Assembly (NCBI RefSeq): GCF_001951155.1
Contig: NZ_CP016359.1
Span: forward strand, 947,001 to 1,011,000
Source: Christiangramia flava JLT2011
GTDB lineage: Bacteria; Bacteroidota; Bacteroidia; Flavobacteriales; Flavobacteriaceae
Reading direction: 5' to 3'
Length of the DNA stretch: 64,000 nucleotides
Below the pieces are notes generated by a model. It made no database searches. It was not told the origin of the DNA and saw only the letters and a list, made by a program, of their open reading frames with translations. This document shows, in pieces, positions 36,430-45,711 of this stretch. The position numbers were made by a program, and so were the translations under genes. Numbering within the stretch: position 1 is the first letter of the stretch; every line of letters begins with the position of its first letter.

Positions 36430-38112
36430 ATGAGATCGAATATAGCTTTAAAAGCCCTTATTGCTGTTGTTTGTGGCGCTGGTATCGTAAGCTGTAATAA
36501 TTCTAACAATTATAAAAACACCTCTCGTGCAACGGGTTGGGACATCAATTCCAAAGACGGAGGTTTTCAGTTTAATTCAGATTACAAAGAGCAGGAAGCC
36601 GCACCGGGATTGGTATTTGTGGAAGGAGGAACCTACACGATGGGAAGAGTGGCAGACGACCCTCTTCACGATTGGAACAACTCGCCAACTCAGCAACATG
36701 TTCAGTCTTTTTATATGGACGAGACCGAGGTGACCAACAAAATGTACCTCGAATATCTCGACTGGCTGAAGAGAGTTTTCCCGCCTACAAACGAAAATTA
36801 TCGAAACATTTATAATGGTGCTCTTCCAGATACACTTGTTTGGAGAAACCGCCTTGGTTATAACGAAACCATGGTGACCAATTACCTGAGACATCCTGCG
36901 TACGCAGATTATCCGGTAGTAGGCGTTAGCTGGATTCAGGCTACTGAATTTAGTAAATGGAGGACAGATCGTGTTAATGAAAAACAGTTGGAGGACGAAG
37001 GTTTTATTGCAGAAAATGCGAAATACAGCACGGAAGCCGCTTCAACCTTCAACACCGCAACCTATATCAATGCACCTACTAAAGTCTACGGTGGTAATAC
37101 TGAAATGATCGACGGAAAAGAAGTTCAGGATCGTCTGGAAGATACCGACGAAAATGGAAATCCAATCAAAAAGGTCTACCCAGGAAGAGAAAGCGGGATG
37201 ATCTATCCTGAATATCGCCTTCCAACCGAGTCAGAATGGGAATATGCTGCTTTAGGTCTGGTAGGAATTAGAAATTACAATGTCTACCGCGGAAGAAAAA
37301 AGTATCCATGGGATGGGATGTATACGCGTAATGGCGACGTTAAAAACATGGGCGACCAGTTAGCCAACTTCAAACAAGGAGATGGAGATTATGGTGGGAT
37401 CGCTGGATGGAGTGACGACGGAGCCGACATTACTGCGGAAGTAAAATCTTACGAGCCTAACGATTTTGGTCTTTATGATATGGCCGGAAACGTTGCAGAG
37501 TGGGTAGCCGACGTGTACAGACCGATTGTAGATGATGAATTCAACGATTTTAACTACTATCGTGGGAACGTTTACACCAAAAATGCCATTAACCCTGACG
37601 GAACTGTAAAAGTTCTGGGCGTGGATGACGTGGAATATGACACCCTAAGCAACGGGAAGCTGGTAGCTAAAAACCTTCCGGGCGAGATAGCCCAGGAAGC
37701 TATTAATGCCGACGATACGTATATGAGAACGAATTTCACTGATAGCGATCAGAGAGACTACCGCGATGGAGACAAGTCTTCTTCCAGGTATTATCAGCCT
37801 TTCCAGGATGTAGATGATCCTTCAAAAAGAATGTACAACTCTCCTACTTACGACAACTTTACAATTAGTGATTCTACTGATACCGTGGAGAACAAAGGTT
37901 ACGACAAAGAAGAGCGTACCACTTTGATCAGTAACGAAGTTCGCGTGTATAAAGGAGGAAGCTGGAGAGATCGAGCTTACTGGCTGGATCCAGCACAAAG
38001 GAGATTTTTCCCTCAGGACATGGCAACCGATTATATCGGATTCAGAAATGCAATGTCCCGTGTAGGTTCAAAATCCCTCAACAAGAACAAAACAGCGCGC
38101 AATACCAAATAA
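36430..38112 (+). CDS. gldJ: Gliding motility/T9SS lipoprotein GldJ
   Basis: This 560-residue protein starts at ATG 36430, giving a lipoprotein signal MRSNIALKALIAVVCGAGIVSC (Cys22). The frame is open to 36391, but that extension would hide the signal. The body is a formylglycine-generating-enzyme (SUMF1) fold: VFVEGGTYTMGRVADD, YMDETEVTNKMYLEYLDWL, YPVVGVSWIQATEFSKW, RLPTESEWEYAA, YDMAGNVAEWVAD, YKGGSWRDRAYW. GldJ supports the GldK/N ring and helical tracks in gliding bacteria. It is followed by a terminator and murF, the usual F. johnsoniae neighbour. Confidence 0.95.
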   Translation: MRSNIALKALIAVVCGAGIVSCNNSNNYKNTSRATGWDINSKDGGFQFNSDYKEQEAAPGLVFVEGGTYTMGRVADDPLHDWNNSPTQQHVQSFYMDETEVTNKMYLEYLDWLKRVFPPTNENYRNIYNGALPDTLVWRNRLGYNETMVTNYLRHPAYADYPVVGVSWIQATEFSKWRTDRVNEKQLEDEGFIAENAKYSTEAASTFNTATYINAPTKVYGGNTEMIDGKEVQDRLEDTDENGNPIKKVYPGRESGMIYPEYRLPTESEWEYAALGLVGIRNYNVYRGRKKYPWDGMYTRNGDVKNMGDQLANFKQGDGDYGGIAGWSDDGADITAEVKSYEPNDFGLYDMAGNVAEWVADVYRPIVDDEFNDFNYYRGNVYTKNAINPDGTVKVLGVDDVEYDTLSNGKLVAKNLPGEIAQEAINADDTYMRTNFTDSDQRDYRDGDKSSSRYYQPFQDVDDPSKRMYNSPTYDNFTISDSTDTVENKGYDKEERTTLISNEVRVYKGGSWRDRAYWLDPAQRRFFPQDMATDYIGFRNAMSRVGSKSLNKNKTARNTK

Positions 38113-38135
38113 GCCCGCTTATTTAAAATATACTT

Positions 38136-38165
38136 AAAGCCCTGATTTATTCGGGGCTTTTTTTA
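38136..38165 (+). terminator. Terminator after gldJ
   Basis: AAAGCCC...GGGCTTT stem with a 10-11 nt loop followed by a T-run, 24 nt after the gldJ stop and just before murF. Confidence 0.85.
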
Positions 38166-38177
38166 TAGCTTTAATCT

Positions 38178-39488
38178 ATGAACACAGCCCAGTTACATCA
38201 ACGCTACCTGCTTTGCTCGGGCGTTGACACCGATACCCGAAAGATCAGAAAAGACAGTATTTTCTTTGCCTTGAAAGGCGATAATTTTAATGGAAACCTA
38301 TTCGCGGAAGAAGCCTTAAATAAAGGCGCTCGATACGTCGTGGTAGACAAAAAAGAATGTGCCAGGGATAAGGAACATTATATTTTGGTGAAGAACTGCC
38401 TGGAGAGTCTACAGAAACTGGCCATTTTTCACCGAAATTATCTAGGAATCCCAATTCTGGCCATTACAGGCAGTAACGGAAAAACCACCACCAAGGAGCT
38501 GATCAACGCCGTTCTTTCCAGGAAATTCAAAACCGTAGCCACCAAAGGCAACCTCAACAACCATATAGGAGTTCCATTGACTCTTTTATCTATGGACGAG
38601 GAAACGGAATTCGGGATTGTCGAAATGGGCGCTAATCATCCGCTGGAAATAGAATTTCTGTGCAGTATTGCAAATCCGGATTACGGTTATATCACCAACT
38701 TCGGAAAGGCCCATCTTGAAGGCTTCGGGAGCCTGGAAGGTGTCATTCAGGCGAAGACCGAATTATACCGCGATATTCAAAAAAGGCACAAATTACTATT
38801 CCTGAATCTGGATGATGAAGTTCAGAAAAAACACGCCAATTACAATCATGTTTTTACATTTGGCGAGGACCAAAATGCCCATATTACCGTTCAATATCCT
38901 GAAGGCGATGCTACGGCAAAGGTTTTTTATAATCAAACCGAATTTACCAGCCGTTTAACCGGAAACTACAACGCCAAAAATATGGCGGCGGCGATCTGCA
39001 TTGGTTTATATTTCAAAGTGCTGTTCAACTCGGTAAAAGAGGCCATTGCTTCCTATGAACCCGGAAATAATCGCTCACAAACCATTCAAAGTGACAGCAA
39101 CACGATCATTATGGATGCTTACAACGCGAATCCTACGAGCATGCAGGCCGCATTAGACAATTTCAGCAAACTAAAAACCTCCAAAGAGAAAATCGTGATT
39201 TTAGGTGATATGTTCGAACTGGGACCCTCTGCCGCCACCGAGCACCAGGTGATCGTGAATTTTGTGGAAAATGCAGGTTTTTCCGAAGCCTATCTGCTAG
39301 GAGAAAATTTCAGGAATACTACGACCAGCAACAATACCACTTTTAAATTCCGGGACATGGAAGCCCTGAAAAAACACACTTCGGAGATCAATTACAAAAA
39401 TTGCTATTTCCTGATAAAAGGCTCCAGGGGTATGGCTTTAGAAAGAGTGCTTGATTCCATTGAGAAGAAAAATTATCCGTCAGAATAA
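38178..39488 (+). CDS. murF: UDP-N-acetylmuramoyl-tripeptide--D-alanyl-D-alanine ligase
   Basis: This 436-residue Mur ligase has the N-terminal substrate domain start (SGVDTDTRKIRKDSIFFALK), the P-loop ILAITGSNGKTTTKELI near residue 95, the GIVEMGANHPLEIEFL segment, YNAKNMAAAICIG near 260 and the C-terminal MDAYNANPTSMQAALDNF motif diagnostic of MurF. It adds D-Ala-D-Ala to the UDP-MurNAc tripeptide in the cytoplasm. It begins 12 nt after the gldJ terminator and ends beside a terminator shared with the convergent tRNA-Val gene. Confidence 0.96.
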   Translation: MNTAQLHQRYLLCSGVDTDTRKIRKDSIFFALKGDNFNGNLFAEEALNKGARYVVVDKKECARDKEHYILVKNCLESLQKLAIFHRNYLGIPILAITGSNGKTTTKELINAVLSRKFKTVATKGNLNNHIGVPLTLLSMDEETEFGIVEMGANHPLEIEFLCSIANPDYGYITNFGKAHLEGFGSLEGVIQAKTELYRDIQKRHKLLFLNLDDEVQKKHANYNHVFTFGEDQNAHITVQYPEGDATAKVFYNQTEFTSRLTGNYNAKNMAAAICIGLYFKVLFNSVKEAIASYEPGNNRSQTIQSDSNTIIMDAYNANPTSMQAALDNFSKLKTSKEKIVILGDMFELGPSAATEHQVIVNFVENAGFSEAYLLGENFRNTTTSNNTTFKFRDMEALKKHTSEINYKNCYFLIKGSRGMALERVLDSIEKKNYPSE

Positions 39489-39491
39489 AAT

Positions 39492-39520
39492 AAAAAATCC
39501 CGCCATAAGCGAGATTTTTT
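39492..39520. terminator. Bidirectional terminator between murF and tRNA-Val
   Basis: AAATCCCGC / GCGAGATTT stem with one mismatch, flanked by an A-run on the left and a T-run on the right, so it can serve murF (+) and the tRNA transcript (-). Confidence 0.8.
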
Positions 39521-39521
39521 G

Positions 39522-39596
39522 TGAAGTGTACTGGATTCGAACCAGTGACCCCTACCCTGTCAAGGTAATGCTCTGAACCAACTGAGCTAACACTCC
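39522..39596 (-). tRNA. tRNA-Val (anticodon GAC)
   Basis: Reading the reverse strand from 39596, a full cloverleaf forms. The acceptor is GGAGTGT / ACACTTC with discriminator A. The D stem is GCTC/GAGC. The anticodon stem TTACC/GGTAG encloses loop TTGACAG, so the anticodon is GAC (codons GUC/GUU). The variable loop is GGGTC, and the T arm is ACTGG-TTCGAAT-CCAGT. The 3' CCA is not encoded. The gene is convergent with murF. Confidence 0.95.
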
Positions 39597-39655
39597 AATT
39601 CGATTTCAAAGCTAAAAATTTCCTGATAATATCCTCGAAAAACCAACCAGAATTT

Positions 39656-40384
39656 CTAAAAAATAAATTGCTGTAATTTATCCTTGTATCCCCTGCTCAC
39701 CATTACTTTTTCCTGATTTTTCATTAAAAGCTGGTAACCTTTTCCATATTTATCAGCAGACTTGATCTGATCCAAATTTATAATTGCTGATCTATGCACG
39801 CGCAAAAAGATCTTGGGGTCCATTTTTTCTTCCAGAATTGAAATCCCGTAATTTGAAACAAACACCTCTTCACCTGCATGTATTTTGGAATAATCCCCGT
39901 ATGCTTCGATCCAAACAATATCGCTAACAGCTACGGTAACAAGCTTTTTTTGAAACTGCACCAGGATCCTTTCAGGATAATCTGTGGTATCCATGAGCAA
40001 ACTATTGGTTAAAGGAGCCAGACCGGAATTGCCATCAGAATTCGGAATTCGACTGAGCGCCATCTTGAAGCGTTCTTTTGTATAGGGTTTCAAAAGGTAA
40101 TCGATGGCATGTACTTCAAATGCCTGTAAAGCGTACTTATCATAAGCAGTAGAAAAAATGATCTGTGGAAGTTCTTCCAGCCTAGTCAAAACTTCAAAGC
40201 CTGTCATTCCAGGCATTTGGATATCCATAAAAACCAGATCGGGCTTAAATTTATTGATTTCCCGAACCGCGTCCACCCCATTATTGGCTTCCGCAACAAT
40301 GATCATATCTGGAAAATCCTCGAGATACTCTCGAATTAATTTTCTGCCAGCGCTTTCATCATCAATGATCGCTACTTTTTTCAT
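39656..40384 (-). CDS. LytTR-family response regulator
   Basis: This 242-residue protein has an N-terminal receiver (KVAIIDDESAGRKLIREYL; phospho-acceptor Asp in DLVFMDIQMPGMTG; Thr in FSTAYDKYALQAF; Lys in YLLKPYTKERF). The C-terminal LytTR DNA-binding domain covers about residues 145-242 (DIVWIEAYGDYSKIHAG, FLRVHRSAIINLDQI, KVMVSRGYKDKLQQ). Its ATG overlaps the last base of the sensor kinase stop, so the two are translationally coupled. A direct repeat with LytTR geometry lies upstream of the divergent outer-membrane gene at 41600-41629. Confidence 0.95.
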   Translation of the reverse strand: MKKVAIIDDESAGRKLIREYLEDFPDMIIVAEANNGVDAVREINKFKPDLVFMDIQMPGMTGFEVLTRLEELPQIIFSTAYDKYALQAFEVHAIDYLLKPYTKERFKMALSRIPNSDGNSGLAPLTNSLLMDTTDYPERILVQFQKKLVTVAVSDIVWIEAYGDYSKIHAGEEVFVSNYGISILEEKMDPKIFLRVHRSAIINLDQIKSADKYGKGYQLLMKNQEKVMVSRGYKDKLQQFIF

Positions 40385-41442
40385 TATATCGAAAAACTTA
40401 TAGTGAGTCCGCTGGGTTCATTATCTGAAACTTCAACGGTTGAATTATACATTTTTTGAAGCCTTTTTCGGGTATTCTGCAAACCAATTCCAGAGTGAAA
40501 AATTGCTTCTTTATTCTGAATTCCCACGCCGGTATCGGAAATAACAAATTTCAATTTGCCTTCTTTTCTGAAAATCCGAATAGTAATTTTTCCACCATCA
40601 ATTAAAGAACTCAATCCATGTTTTACACTATTTTCAACTAATGGCTGCAAGATCATAGGCGGCACTTTTTCCTGCATCAATCCATCTTCCACATCGATCT
40701 CAACCCTCAACCTCTCTTCAAAACGGGCTTTTTCAAGATCCAGATATTTTTTTACGAAAGAGATTTCATCCCGAAGCGGAACGAGATCTTCTTTAGTTGC
40801 CTGAAGCTGATAACGAAAAAGATCAGACAGCTCGGCTATAAGTTGCCTTGTTTTTTCATTTTCAGCAGGAACAGAGGCGTTGATGGTATTGAATACATTA
40901 TACAAAAAGTGCGGATTCAATTGTGCTTTGATCGCACTTAGCTCGCTTTTTAAAGCCGCCTGCCTAAGCTCTCCCTCAACCAGTAATTTCTTCTGATTTT
41001 CCCGGTAATGCTCATAAGCGAAAAGAAAACCGAACTGGATCATCATAAACAAGCCGGGTATATAAATATCCCAAACCATTCCCGTACCCTGAAGATGTCC
41101 CCACCCCCTATAGTCATTAATGGAATAATGGATAAACCTTATAAGATACAATAGTGGTACAATAAGAATAAATAGCGCTGCCAGACGAAGGAGCAATGGC
41201 TTATTTGCTAAAATTCGAAAAATCAGGAACCATAGAGGTAGCGTTGCCAGGAAGAATAAAAAATACTGCATCCCCGCTGTGCCCCAGTAACTTCTTAGAC
41301 TGAAAATAGCCCAGAACCCTTGACTCTGTAAAGAACCCTGGTTAACAAAAAGTGTTAGATAATATAGAGATGAAAAGAAAATGTAAAAGACAAAAATTGC
41401 CAGACACTCTAATATCCTCCTTTTTTTTAAATAAGCGTTCAT
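40384..41442 (-). CDS. LytS-type (HisKA_5/His_kinase) sensor histidine kinase
   Basis: This 352-residue kinase has four N-terminal hydrophobic segments (residues about 10-155), a coiled-coil-like link (YRENQKKLLVEGELRQA), the phospho-His motif LNPHFLYNVFNTINA and the ATPase N and G boxes (LVENSVKHGL, VISDTGVGI, GIGLQNTRKRL). I chose ATG 41442; an in-frame TTG four codons upstream is possible. No separate sensing domain is visible, so the membrane helices probably sense the signal. It partners with the LytTR regulator directly downstream. Confidence 0.93.
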   Translation of the reverse strand: MNAYLKKRRILECLAIFVFYIFFSSLYYLTLFVNQGSLQSQGFWAIFSLRSYWGTAGMQYFLFFLATLPLWFLIFRILANKPLLLRLAALFILIVPLLYLIRFIHYSINDYRGWGHLQGTGMVWDIYIPGLFMMIQFGFLFAYEHYRENQKKLLVEGELRQAALKSELSAIKAQLNPHFLYNVFNTINASVPAENEKTRQLIAELSDLFRYQLQATKEDLVPLRDEISFVKKYLDLEKARFEERLRVEIDVEDGLMQEKVPPMILQPLVENSVKHGLSSLIDGGKITIRIFRKEGKLKFVISDTGVGIQNKEAIFHSGIGLQNTRKRLQKMYNSTVEVSDNEPSGLTISFSI

Positions 41443-41569
41443 CTCCTCAACCAATTATAATTCGGGTAATCCATTCCAGAAACATCAGTACCAAAATAGC
41501 CATAATTCAATTTTTTACAAGAGTAAAAATAGGATAGTCAATTGCAAGTTTCTTTTAAATTCAGATGAA

Positions 41570-41596
41570 CGGACCTATAAGCAGTCGAATGGTCCG
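41570..41596. promoter_or_regulatory. Inverted repeat CGGACC-N15-GGTCCG
   Basis: Perfect 6-bp arms about 90-118 nt upstream of the outer-membrane protein start and next to the candidate LytTR site. It could be a second regulator site or an attenuating hairpin. Confidence 0.3.
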
Positions 41597-41599
41597 GAG

Positions 41600-41629
41600 T
41601 CAATTCAGCCCCTCTTTGTACCAGTTCAG
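41600..41629 (+). promoter_or_regulatory. Candidate LytTR binding site (two 9-bp direct repeats, 12-bp gap)
   Basis: TCAATTCAG (41600-41608) and CCAGTTCAG (41621-41629) each differ by one position from the known LytTR consensus [TA][AC][CA]GTTN[AG][TG], and the 12-bp spacer is the canonical one. The site sits 59 nt before the start at 41688. Confidence 0.5.
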
Positions 41630-41687
41630 CAGATTTTTATTTCCGACGAAAATGTAAAGCCTGAAGTTTGCTTTAAATATTCAAATC

Positions 41688-44087
41688 ATGAAACGAACAT
41701 TACTCATCTTGCTTTTCTTTGCCTATTCAATTAGCCAGGCACAGGAACTTTCAATTACCGGATCTGTCAAAGACGATTCAAACCAGCCCCTGGCTGGGGC
41801 GACCATTCTTTTAAAAACGATAGAGAATGACACGTTGATCAAGGCAACTATAAGCAATATCGAAGGGGTATTTCTAATGGAAAACCTAAAACCCAAATCC
41901 TATAAACTAGAAATTTCCAGTATTGGATATGCAAAATTTGAAAAACAGATCCAGTTAAAAGGAACAACAAACCTAGGTGAGATCTCCATGACGCAATCTG
42001 AAGAAACACTGGACGAAGTCCTGGTAGAAGCAGAGAAACCAATAGTCCAGGTACTTGCCGACAAAACCGTATTCAACGTGGAAAACACCTTGAATACAAC
42101 AGGCACCAATGCCTTTGAATTATTGCGGAAAGCTCCGGGAATTTTGATAGATAACTCCGGTGGGATTATAGTAGAAGGTAAGGCTGGCGTTCAGATTTAC
42201 ATAAACGATAAACCATCAGTTCTGAGGGGTGATGACCTGCAATCATTCCTGAAGGGTTTACAGGCAGATGATATTGCATCGCTGGAAATCATTACCCAGC
42301 CATCTTCGAAATATGATGCAGCAGGTAATGCCGGGATCATTAATATTAAATTGAAAAAGAACAAAAGTCTGGGAACGAATGGAAATATGAATTCCAGTCT
42401 CACCATTGGAGATTATGCCAGGATTAATAATGGCCTTAGTTTCAATAACAGAGAGAAAGGTCATAATCTTTACGGCAGTTATAGTAACCGCTTCGGAAAA
42501 AGCACCAACTATCTTTATTTACTGCGGCAACAGAATGGAATTGAGTTTGACGCAAAAACCAATTCGGTTTTCGATAGTAACTCAAATAATTTCAGAATTG
42601 GCTATGACTTTTTTGCTTCAGACAAAAGTACCATTGGCGCGATAGTACAGACGAATTTCAATAATTTTTTCAGTGACAATAATTCGCGTACGCCTATACG
42701 CCAAATTGGTGAGACTTCATTTGATTCGATCCTTATTGCTAATAACAGGTCTCATACGATTTCCAAAAATCTTAGCACGAATTTAAATTATCGATACAGT
42801 GATACGCTAGGCCGAAGCCTGAATATTGATCTTGATTACGGAAAATACGATCGCGATGGAAATGCTTTTCAACCGAATATCTACTACGGAAGTGATGAAA
42901 TGGAAATATTGAACCAGAACATCACCAGGCAGCTTACCCCAACAAACATCGATGTCTGGACCGCTAAAACCGACTTTGAAACTAATTTTTTAAATGGAAA
43001 ACTGGCGTCAGGTTTTAAATTTTCAAGCGTGGTAACAGACAATAATTTTCAATTTTATGATATCGAGAATTCAATTGAAAGTTTAAATAAAGATCGAAGC
43101 AATAGATTTGAATACCGTGAAAATATTAATGCCGGATATATTTTTTTCAATAAAAAGTGGGCAAAATGGAGTTTCCAGGGAGGTTTAAGAGTGGAACAAA
43201 CCATTTCTGAAGGCAACCTCAGCAGCGCACAGAATAATCAGAATCAAACAGTAAAACGAAACTATACCAATCTTTTTCCCAGTGGAGGTTTTACCTATCA
43301 ATTGAACCGGATCAATCAATTCGCCATTAATTATAGCCGAAGGATCGAAAGGCCGAATTATCAATCTTTAAATCCGTTTGAATATAAGATAGATGAGTTA
43401 TCCTATCGTCGTGGAAATCCTTTTCTTCAGCCGCAATACACGAATAATTTAAAACTAAGTCACACCTATAAATACAAGTTCACAACTTCTCTGTCGTACA
43501 GCCACGTTTCCGACTTTTTTGCCCAGATTACCGAAGCAGAAGGTGAAAGAAGAAATTATATAATGGAGCGAAATATCGCAAATCAGGAAGTATGGAATTT
43601 AGGTATTTCCTGGCCATTCAAATTACAGGAATGGTGGAATGTTTATGTTAGCTTAAATGGAAGCACCAATTCATACAAATCAGACAACCCAGACTTTCAG
43701 CCAATTTCACAGGAAACTTTAAGTTTTTATGCCCAAAACACGATTGCCCTTCCTGCGGAAATCAGCATGGAGATTAGTGGATGGTATAGTTCCCCAACGG
43801 TTTGGGGCGGAACTTACCAAACGAAAGCGCTTGGATCATTAAACCTCGCTTTTCAGAAAAAATTCTTAGATGAGAACCTCAGCGCAAAGATCGCGATGAA
43901 TGATATTTTATATACTGCCCCATGGCGCGGTAATACGAGGTACGGAAATTTATATATTCAGGGTCAGGGAGGTAGCGATTCAAGAAATATCGTTTTTAGC
44001 CTCAGCTATAATTTCGGGAGCCAGCAGATCAAAAAAGCCAGGGATCGTAAAACAGGCCTGGAAGATGAAAGCAGCCGAATTCAATAA
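41688..44087 (+). CDS. TonB-receptor-like outer-membrane beta-barrel protein
   Basis: This 799-residue protein has a signal peptide (MKRTLLILLFFAYSISQA). Residues about 20-110 form a carboxypeptidase-regulatory-like domain (SITGSVKDDSNQPLAGATIL). A plug domain follows (FELLRKAPGILIDNSGGIIV, ASLEIITQPSSKYDAAGNAG) and then a 22-strand-type barrel of the outer-membrane beta-barrel family 3 with NYSRRIERPNYQSLNPFEY near residue 545. No TonB box is obvious. Ligands of this family are mostly unknown. It is divergent from the LytS/LytTR pair, with a candidate LytTR site in between, and is followed by its own terminator. Confidence 0.9.
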   Translation: MKRTLLILLFFAYSISQAQELSITGSVKDDSNQPLAGATILLKTIENDTLIKATISNIEGVFLMENLKPKSYKLEISSIGYAKFEKQIQLKGTTNLGEISMTQSEETLDEVLVEAEKPIVQVLADKTVFNVENTLNTTGTNAFELLRKAPGILIDNSGGIIVEGKAGVQIYINDKPSVLRGDDLQSFLKGLQADDIASLEIITQPSSKYDAAGNAGIINIKLKKNKSLGTNGNMNSSLTIGDYARINNGLSFNNREKGHNLYGSYSNRFGKSTNYLYLLRQQNGIEFDAKTNSVFDSNSNNFRIGYDFFASDKSTIGAIVQTNFNNFFSDNNSRTPIRQIGETSFDSILIANNRSHTISKNLSTNLNYRYSDTLGRSLNIDLDYGKYDRDGNAFQPNIYYGSDEMEILNQNITRQLTPTNIDVWTAKTDFETNFLNGKLASGFKFSSVVTDNNFQFYDIENSIESLNKDRSNRFEYRENINAGYIFFNKKWAKWSFQGGLRVEQTISEGNLSSAQNNQNQTVKRNYTNLFPSGGFTYQLNRINQFAINYSRRIERPNYQSLNPFEYKIDELSYRRGNPFLQPQYTNNLKLSHTYKYKFTTSLSYSHVSDFFAQITEAEGERRNYIMERNIANQEVWNLGISWPFKLQEWWNVYVSLNGSTNSYKSDNPDFQPISQETLSFYAQNTIALPAEISMEISGWYSSPTVWGGTYQTKALGSLNLAFQKKFLDENLSAKIAMNDILYTAPWRGNTRYGNLYIQGQGGSDSRNIVFSLSYNFGSQQIKKARDRKTGLEDESSRIQ

Positions 44088-44094
44088 ATCAACA

Positions 44095-44120
44095 AAGCCG
44101 GAGGACTGCTCCGGCTTTTT
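44095..44120 (+). terminator. Rho-independent terminator
   Basis: AAAGCCGGAG / CTCCGGCTTT stem with a 5-nt loop and T-run, 7 nt after the stop of the outer-membrane protein. Confidence 0.93.
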
Positions 44121-44302
44121 GTTAGGCTAATTCAATGATTAAACAAATAGTTTTCCATCTATTAATTCATTGATCATTTTTTTTCATCATATTCACCTCC
44201 TTTTTTCGTAATTAACCTAACATACTGGAAACAAAGCATGTTCCAAATTTCGCAGTACTTGAACCGCATTGGAAGTATTATTAACTCAAAAAAGAAAAAT
44301 GA

Positions 44303-45550
44303 CTAAAATTTCCGCTCCGGTTGGAATGGCTGAAGGTCCAGAGAAGGTTTTTTGTTATCGATAATCTCGGAAATCAGTTTTCCGGTCGCCGGGCCCAAAC
44401 TCCACCCCATCATAGCATGACCTGTACCAATACTGAGATTTTTCCATTTGGCTGAACGACCAATATAAGGTAGCCCATCTGGGGAGCAGGGTCGCAGACC
44501 GGTGCTCACACTTTCCTTTTCCGTAGAGGAGATTTTTAAACCGGAAAAATAATTTTCTGCTGCATCTGCAATCGCATTCACCCTAACCGGATTTACGATA
44601 TTATTGATCCCACCCAGTTCCATGGTTCCTGCAAACCTCGTAAATCCATGCATAGGAGTAACGGCCACCTTGGCTTCGACCAGGATCGAAGGTAATTTTA
44701 TACCAGTATCCCGGTACACATTAAAACTGTAGCCCTTGCCCGCCTCCACTAAAATCTTGAGACCTAACTGGCGGGCCAGTACTGGAGACCAAGAACCGGC
44801 AGCCAGAATGACTTCATCTGCCTGCCATTTTTTATCCCCGCTTTTCACTTCACTGATCCGGTCACCCGAAAAATTAAAATTAGTCACTTCCGTACCTGTA
44901 TGAATTTTCACACCGCTTCGGAGGAGATAATTCTTCAGTTGCTTCATAAATTCATTGGGCGTCATGTGTGCATCGCAATCGTAATACCACGCGCCCCGCA
45001 CGTTGTAATGAGCATCAGGAAACTGATTTTGAAGATTTTCGCTGGTGAGATGCATCACTTTCATACCCTCTCTTTCGGCCATTTCCGCAATACTGGCTTC
45101 ATCCTGCTCCCCCTTGCTCGTCTGGTAGCACATAAGCAGGCCGTTGCGTTCGTAAGCAAAAGGAAATTCCTGGGCTTTCTTCATATCTTCATATAATTCC
45201 CGACTCAGGAGATTGATATCGCGGATCACCGGAACCGACTTCTGCACCTTCGGAAAATTGGCAGATTTCTTAAAACTCCAGGCCCACTTTAAAAACTGTC
45301 CGTTCAGCCTTGGTTTCACGTAAAACGGGCTCCGGCTATTCAGCATCCACTTCAGTCCTTTGGCAATAATCCCAGGCGAACTCAAAGGAATAATGTGGCT
45401 CGGGGTGATATAACCGGCATTTACGTAAGAGGCACCGCCGTCCATATTCCCCTTTTCCAACACCTGCACATGGTGCCCCTCCTTATGAAGGTAATAGGCC
45501 GTACAAAGACCAATAATTCCGCCGCCAATGATCACACAGTTTTTTGACAT
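44303..45550 (-). CDS. FAD-dependent amino-acid oxidoreductase (DadA/DAO family)
   Basis: This 415-residue flavoprotein begins with the dinucleotide motif VIIGGGIIGLCTAYYLHKEG and VLEKG at the end of beta2. The C-terminal FAD contact is SIGTGHAMMGWSLGPATGKL. The sequence resembles D-amino-acid dehydrogenases and hydroxyproline-type dehydrogenases. It would oxidise an amine or imino acid at the membrane or in the cytoplasm. It has no signal peptide. It is divergent from a NUDIX-type regulator, and a 14-bp palindrome (45581-45594) lies 30 nt upstream. The true substrate cannot be assigned from sequence alone. Confidence 0.85.
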   Translation of the reverse strand: MSKNCVIIGGGIIGLCTAYYLHKEGHHVQVLEKGNMDGGASYVNAGYITPSHIIPLSSPGIIAKGLKWMLNSRSPFYVKPRLNGQFLKWAWSFKKSANFPKVQKSVPVIRDINLLSRELYEDMKKAQEFPFAYERNGLLMCYQTSKGEQDEASIAEMAEREGMKVMHLTSENLQNQFPDAHYNVRGAWYYDCDAHMTPNEFMKQLKNYLLRSGVKIHTGTEVTNFNFSGDRISEVKSGDKKWQADEVILAAGSWSPVLARQLGLKILVEAGKGYSFNVYRDTGIKLPSILVEAKVAVTPMHGFTRFAGTMELGGINNIVNPVRVNAIADAAENYFSGLKISSTEKESVSTGLRPCSPDGLPYIGRSAKWKNLSIGTGHAMMGWSLGPATGKLISEIIDNKKPSLDLQPFQPERKF

Positions 45551-45580
45551 TTTGAGTATTGAGATTAAGGTTAATTCTAA

Positions 45581-45594
45581 ATTTTAATTAAAAT
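45581..45594. promoter_or_regulatory. 14-bp AT palindrome between the flavoprotein and the NUDIX regulator
   Basis: ATTTTAA|TTAAAAT is a perfect palindrome in the divergent control region. Its A+T content makes chance occurrence plausible. Confidence 0.25.
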
Positions 45595-45711
45595 ATAGCT
45601 GTTGGCCGCTTGTTAAGCTACAAAATCTGTTTCATTAAATCGAATTAGTTAACTTCGTAAGATCGAAAGCTGCTCTTTCAAGCGACTTTCCTCTCTAATA
45701 TTACACATTTC

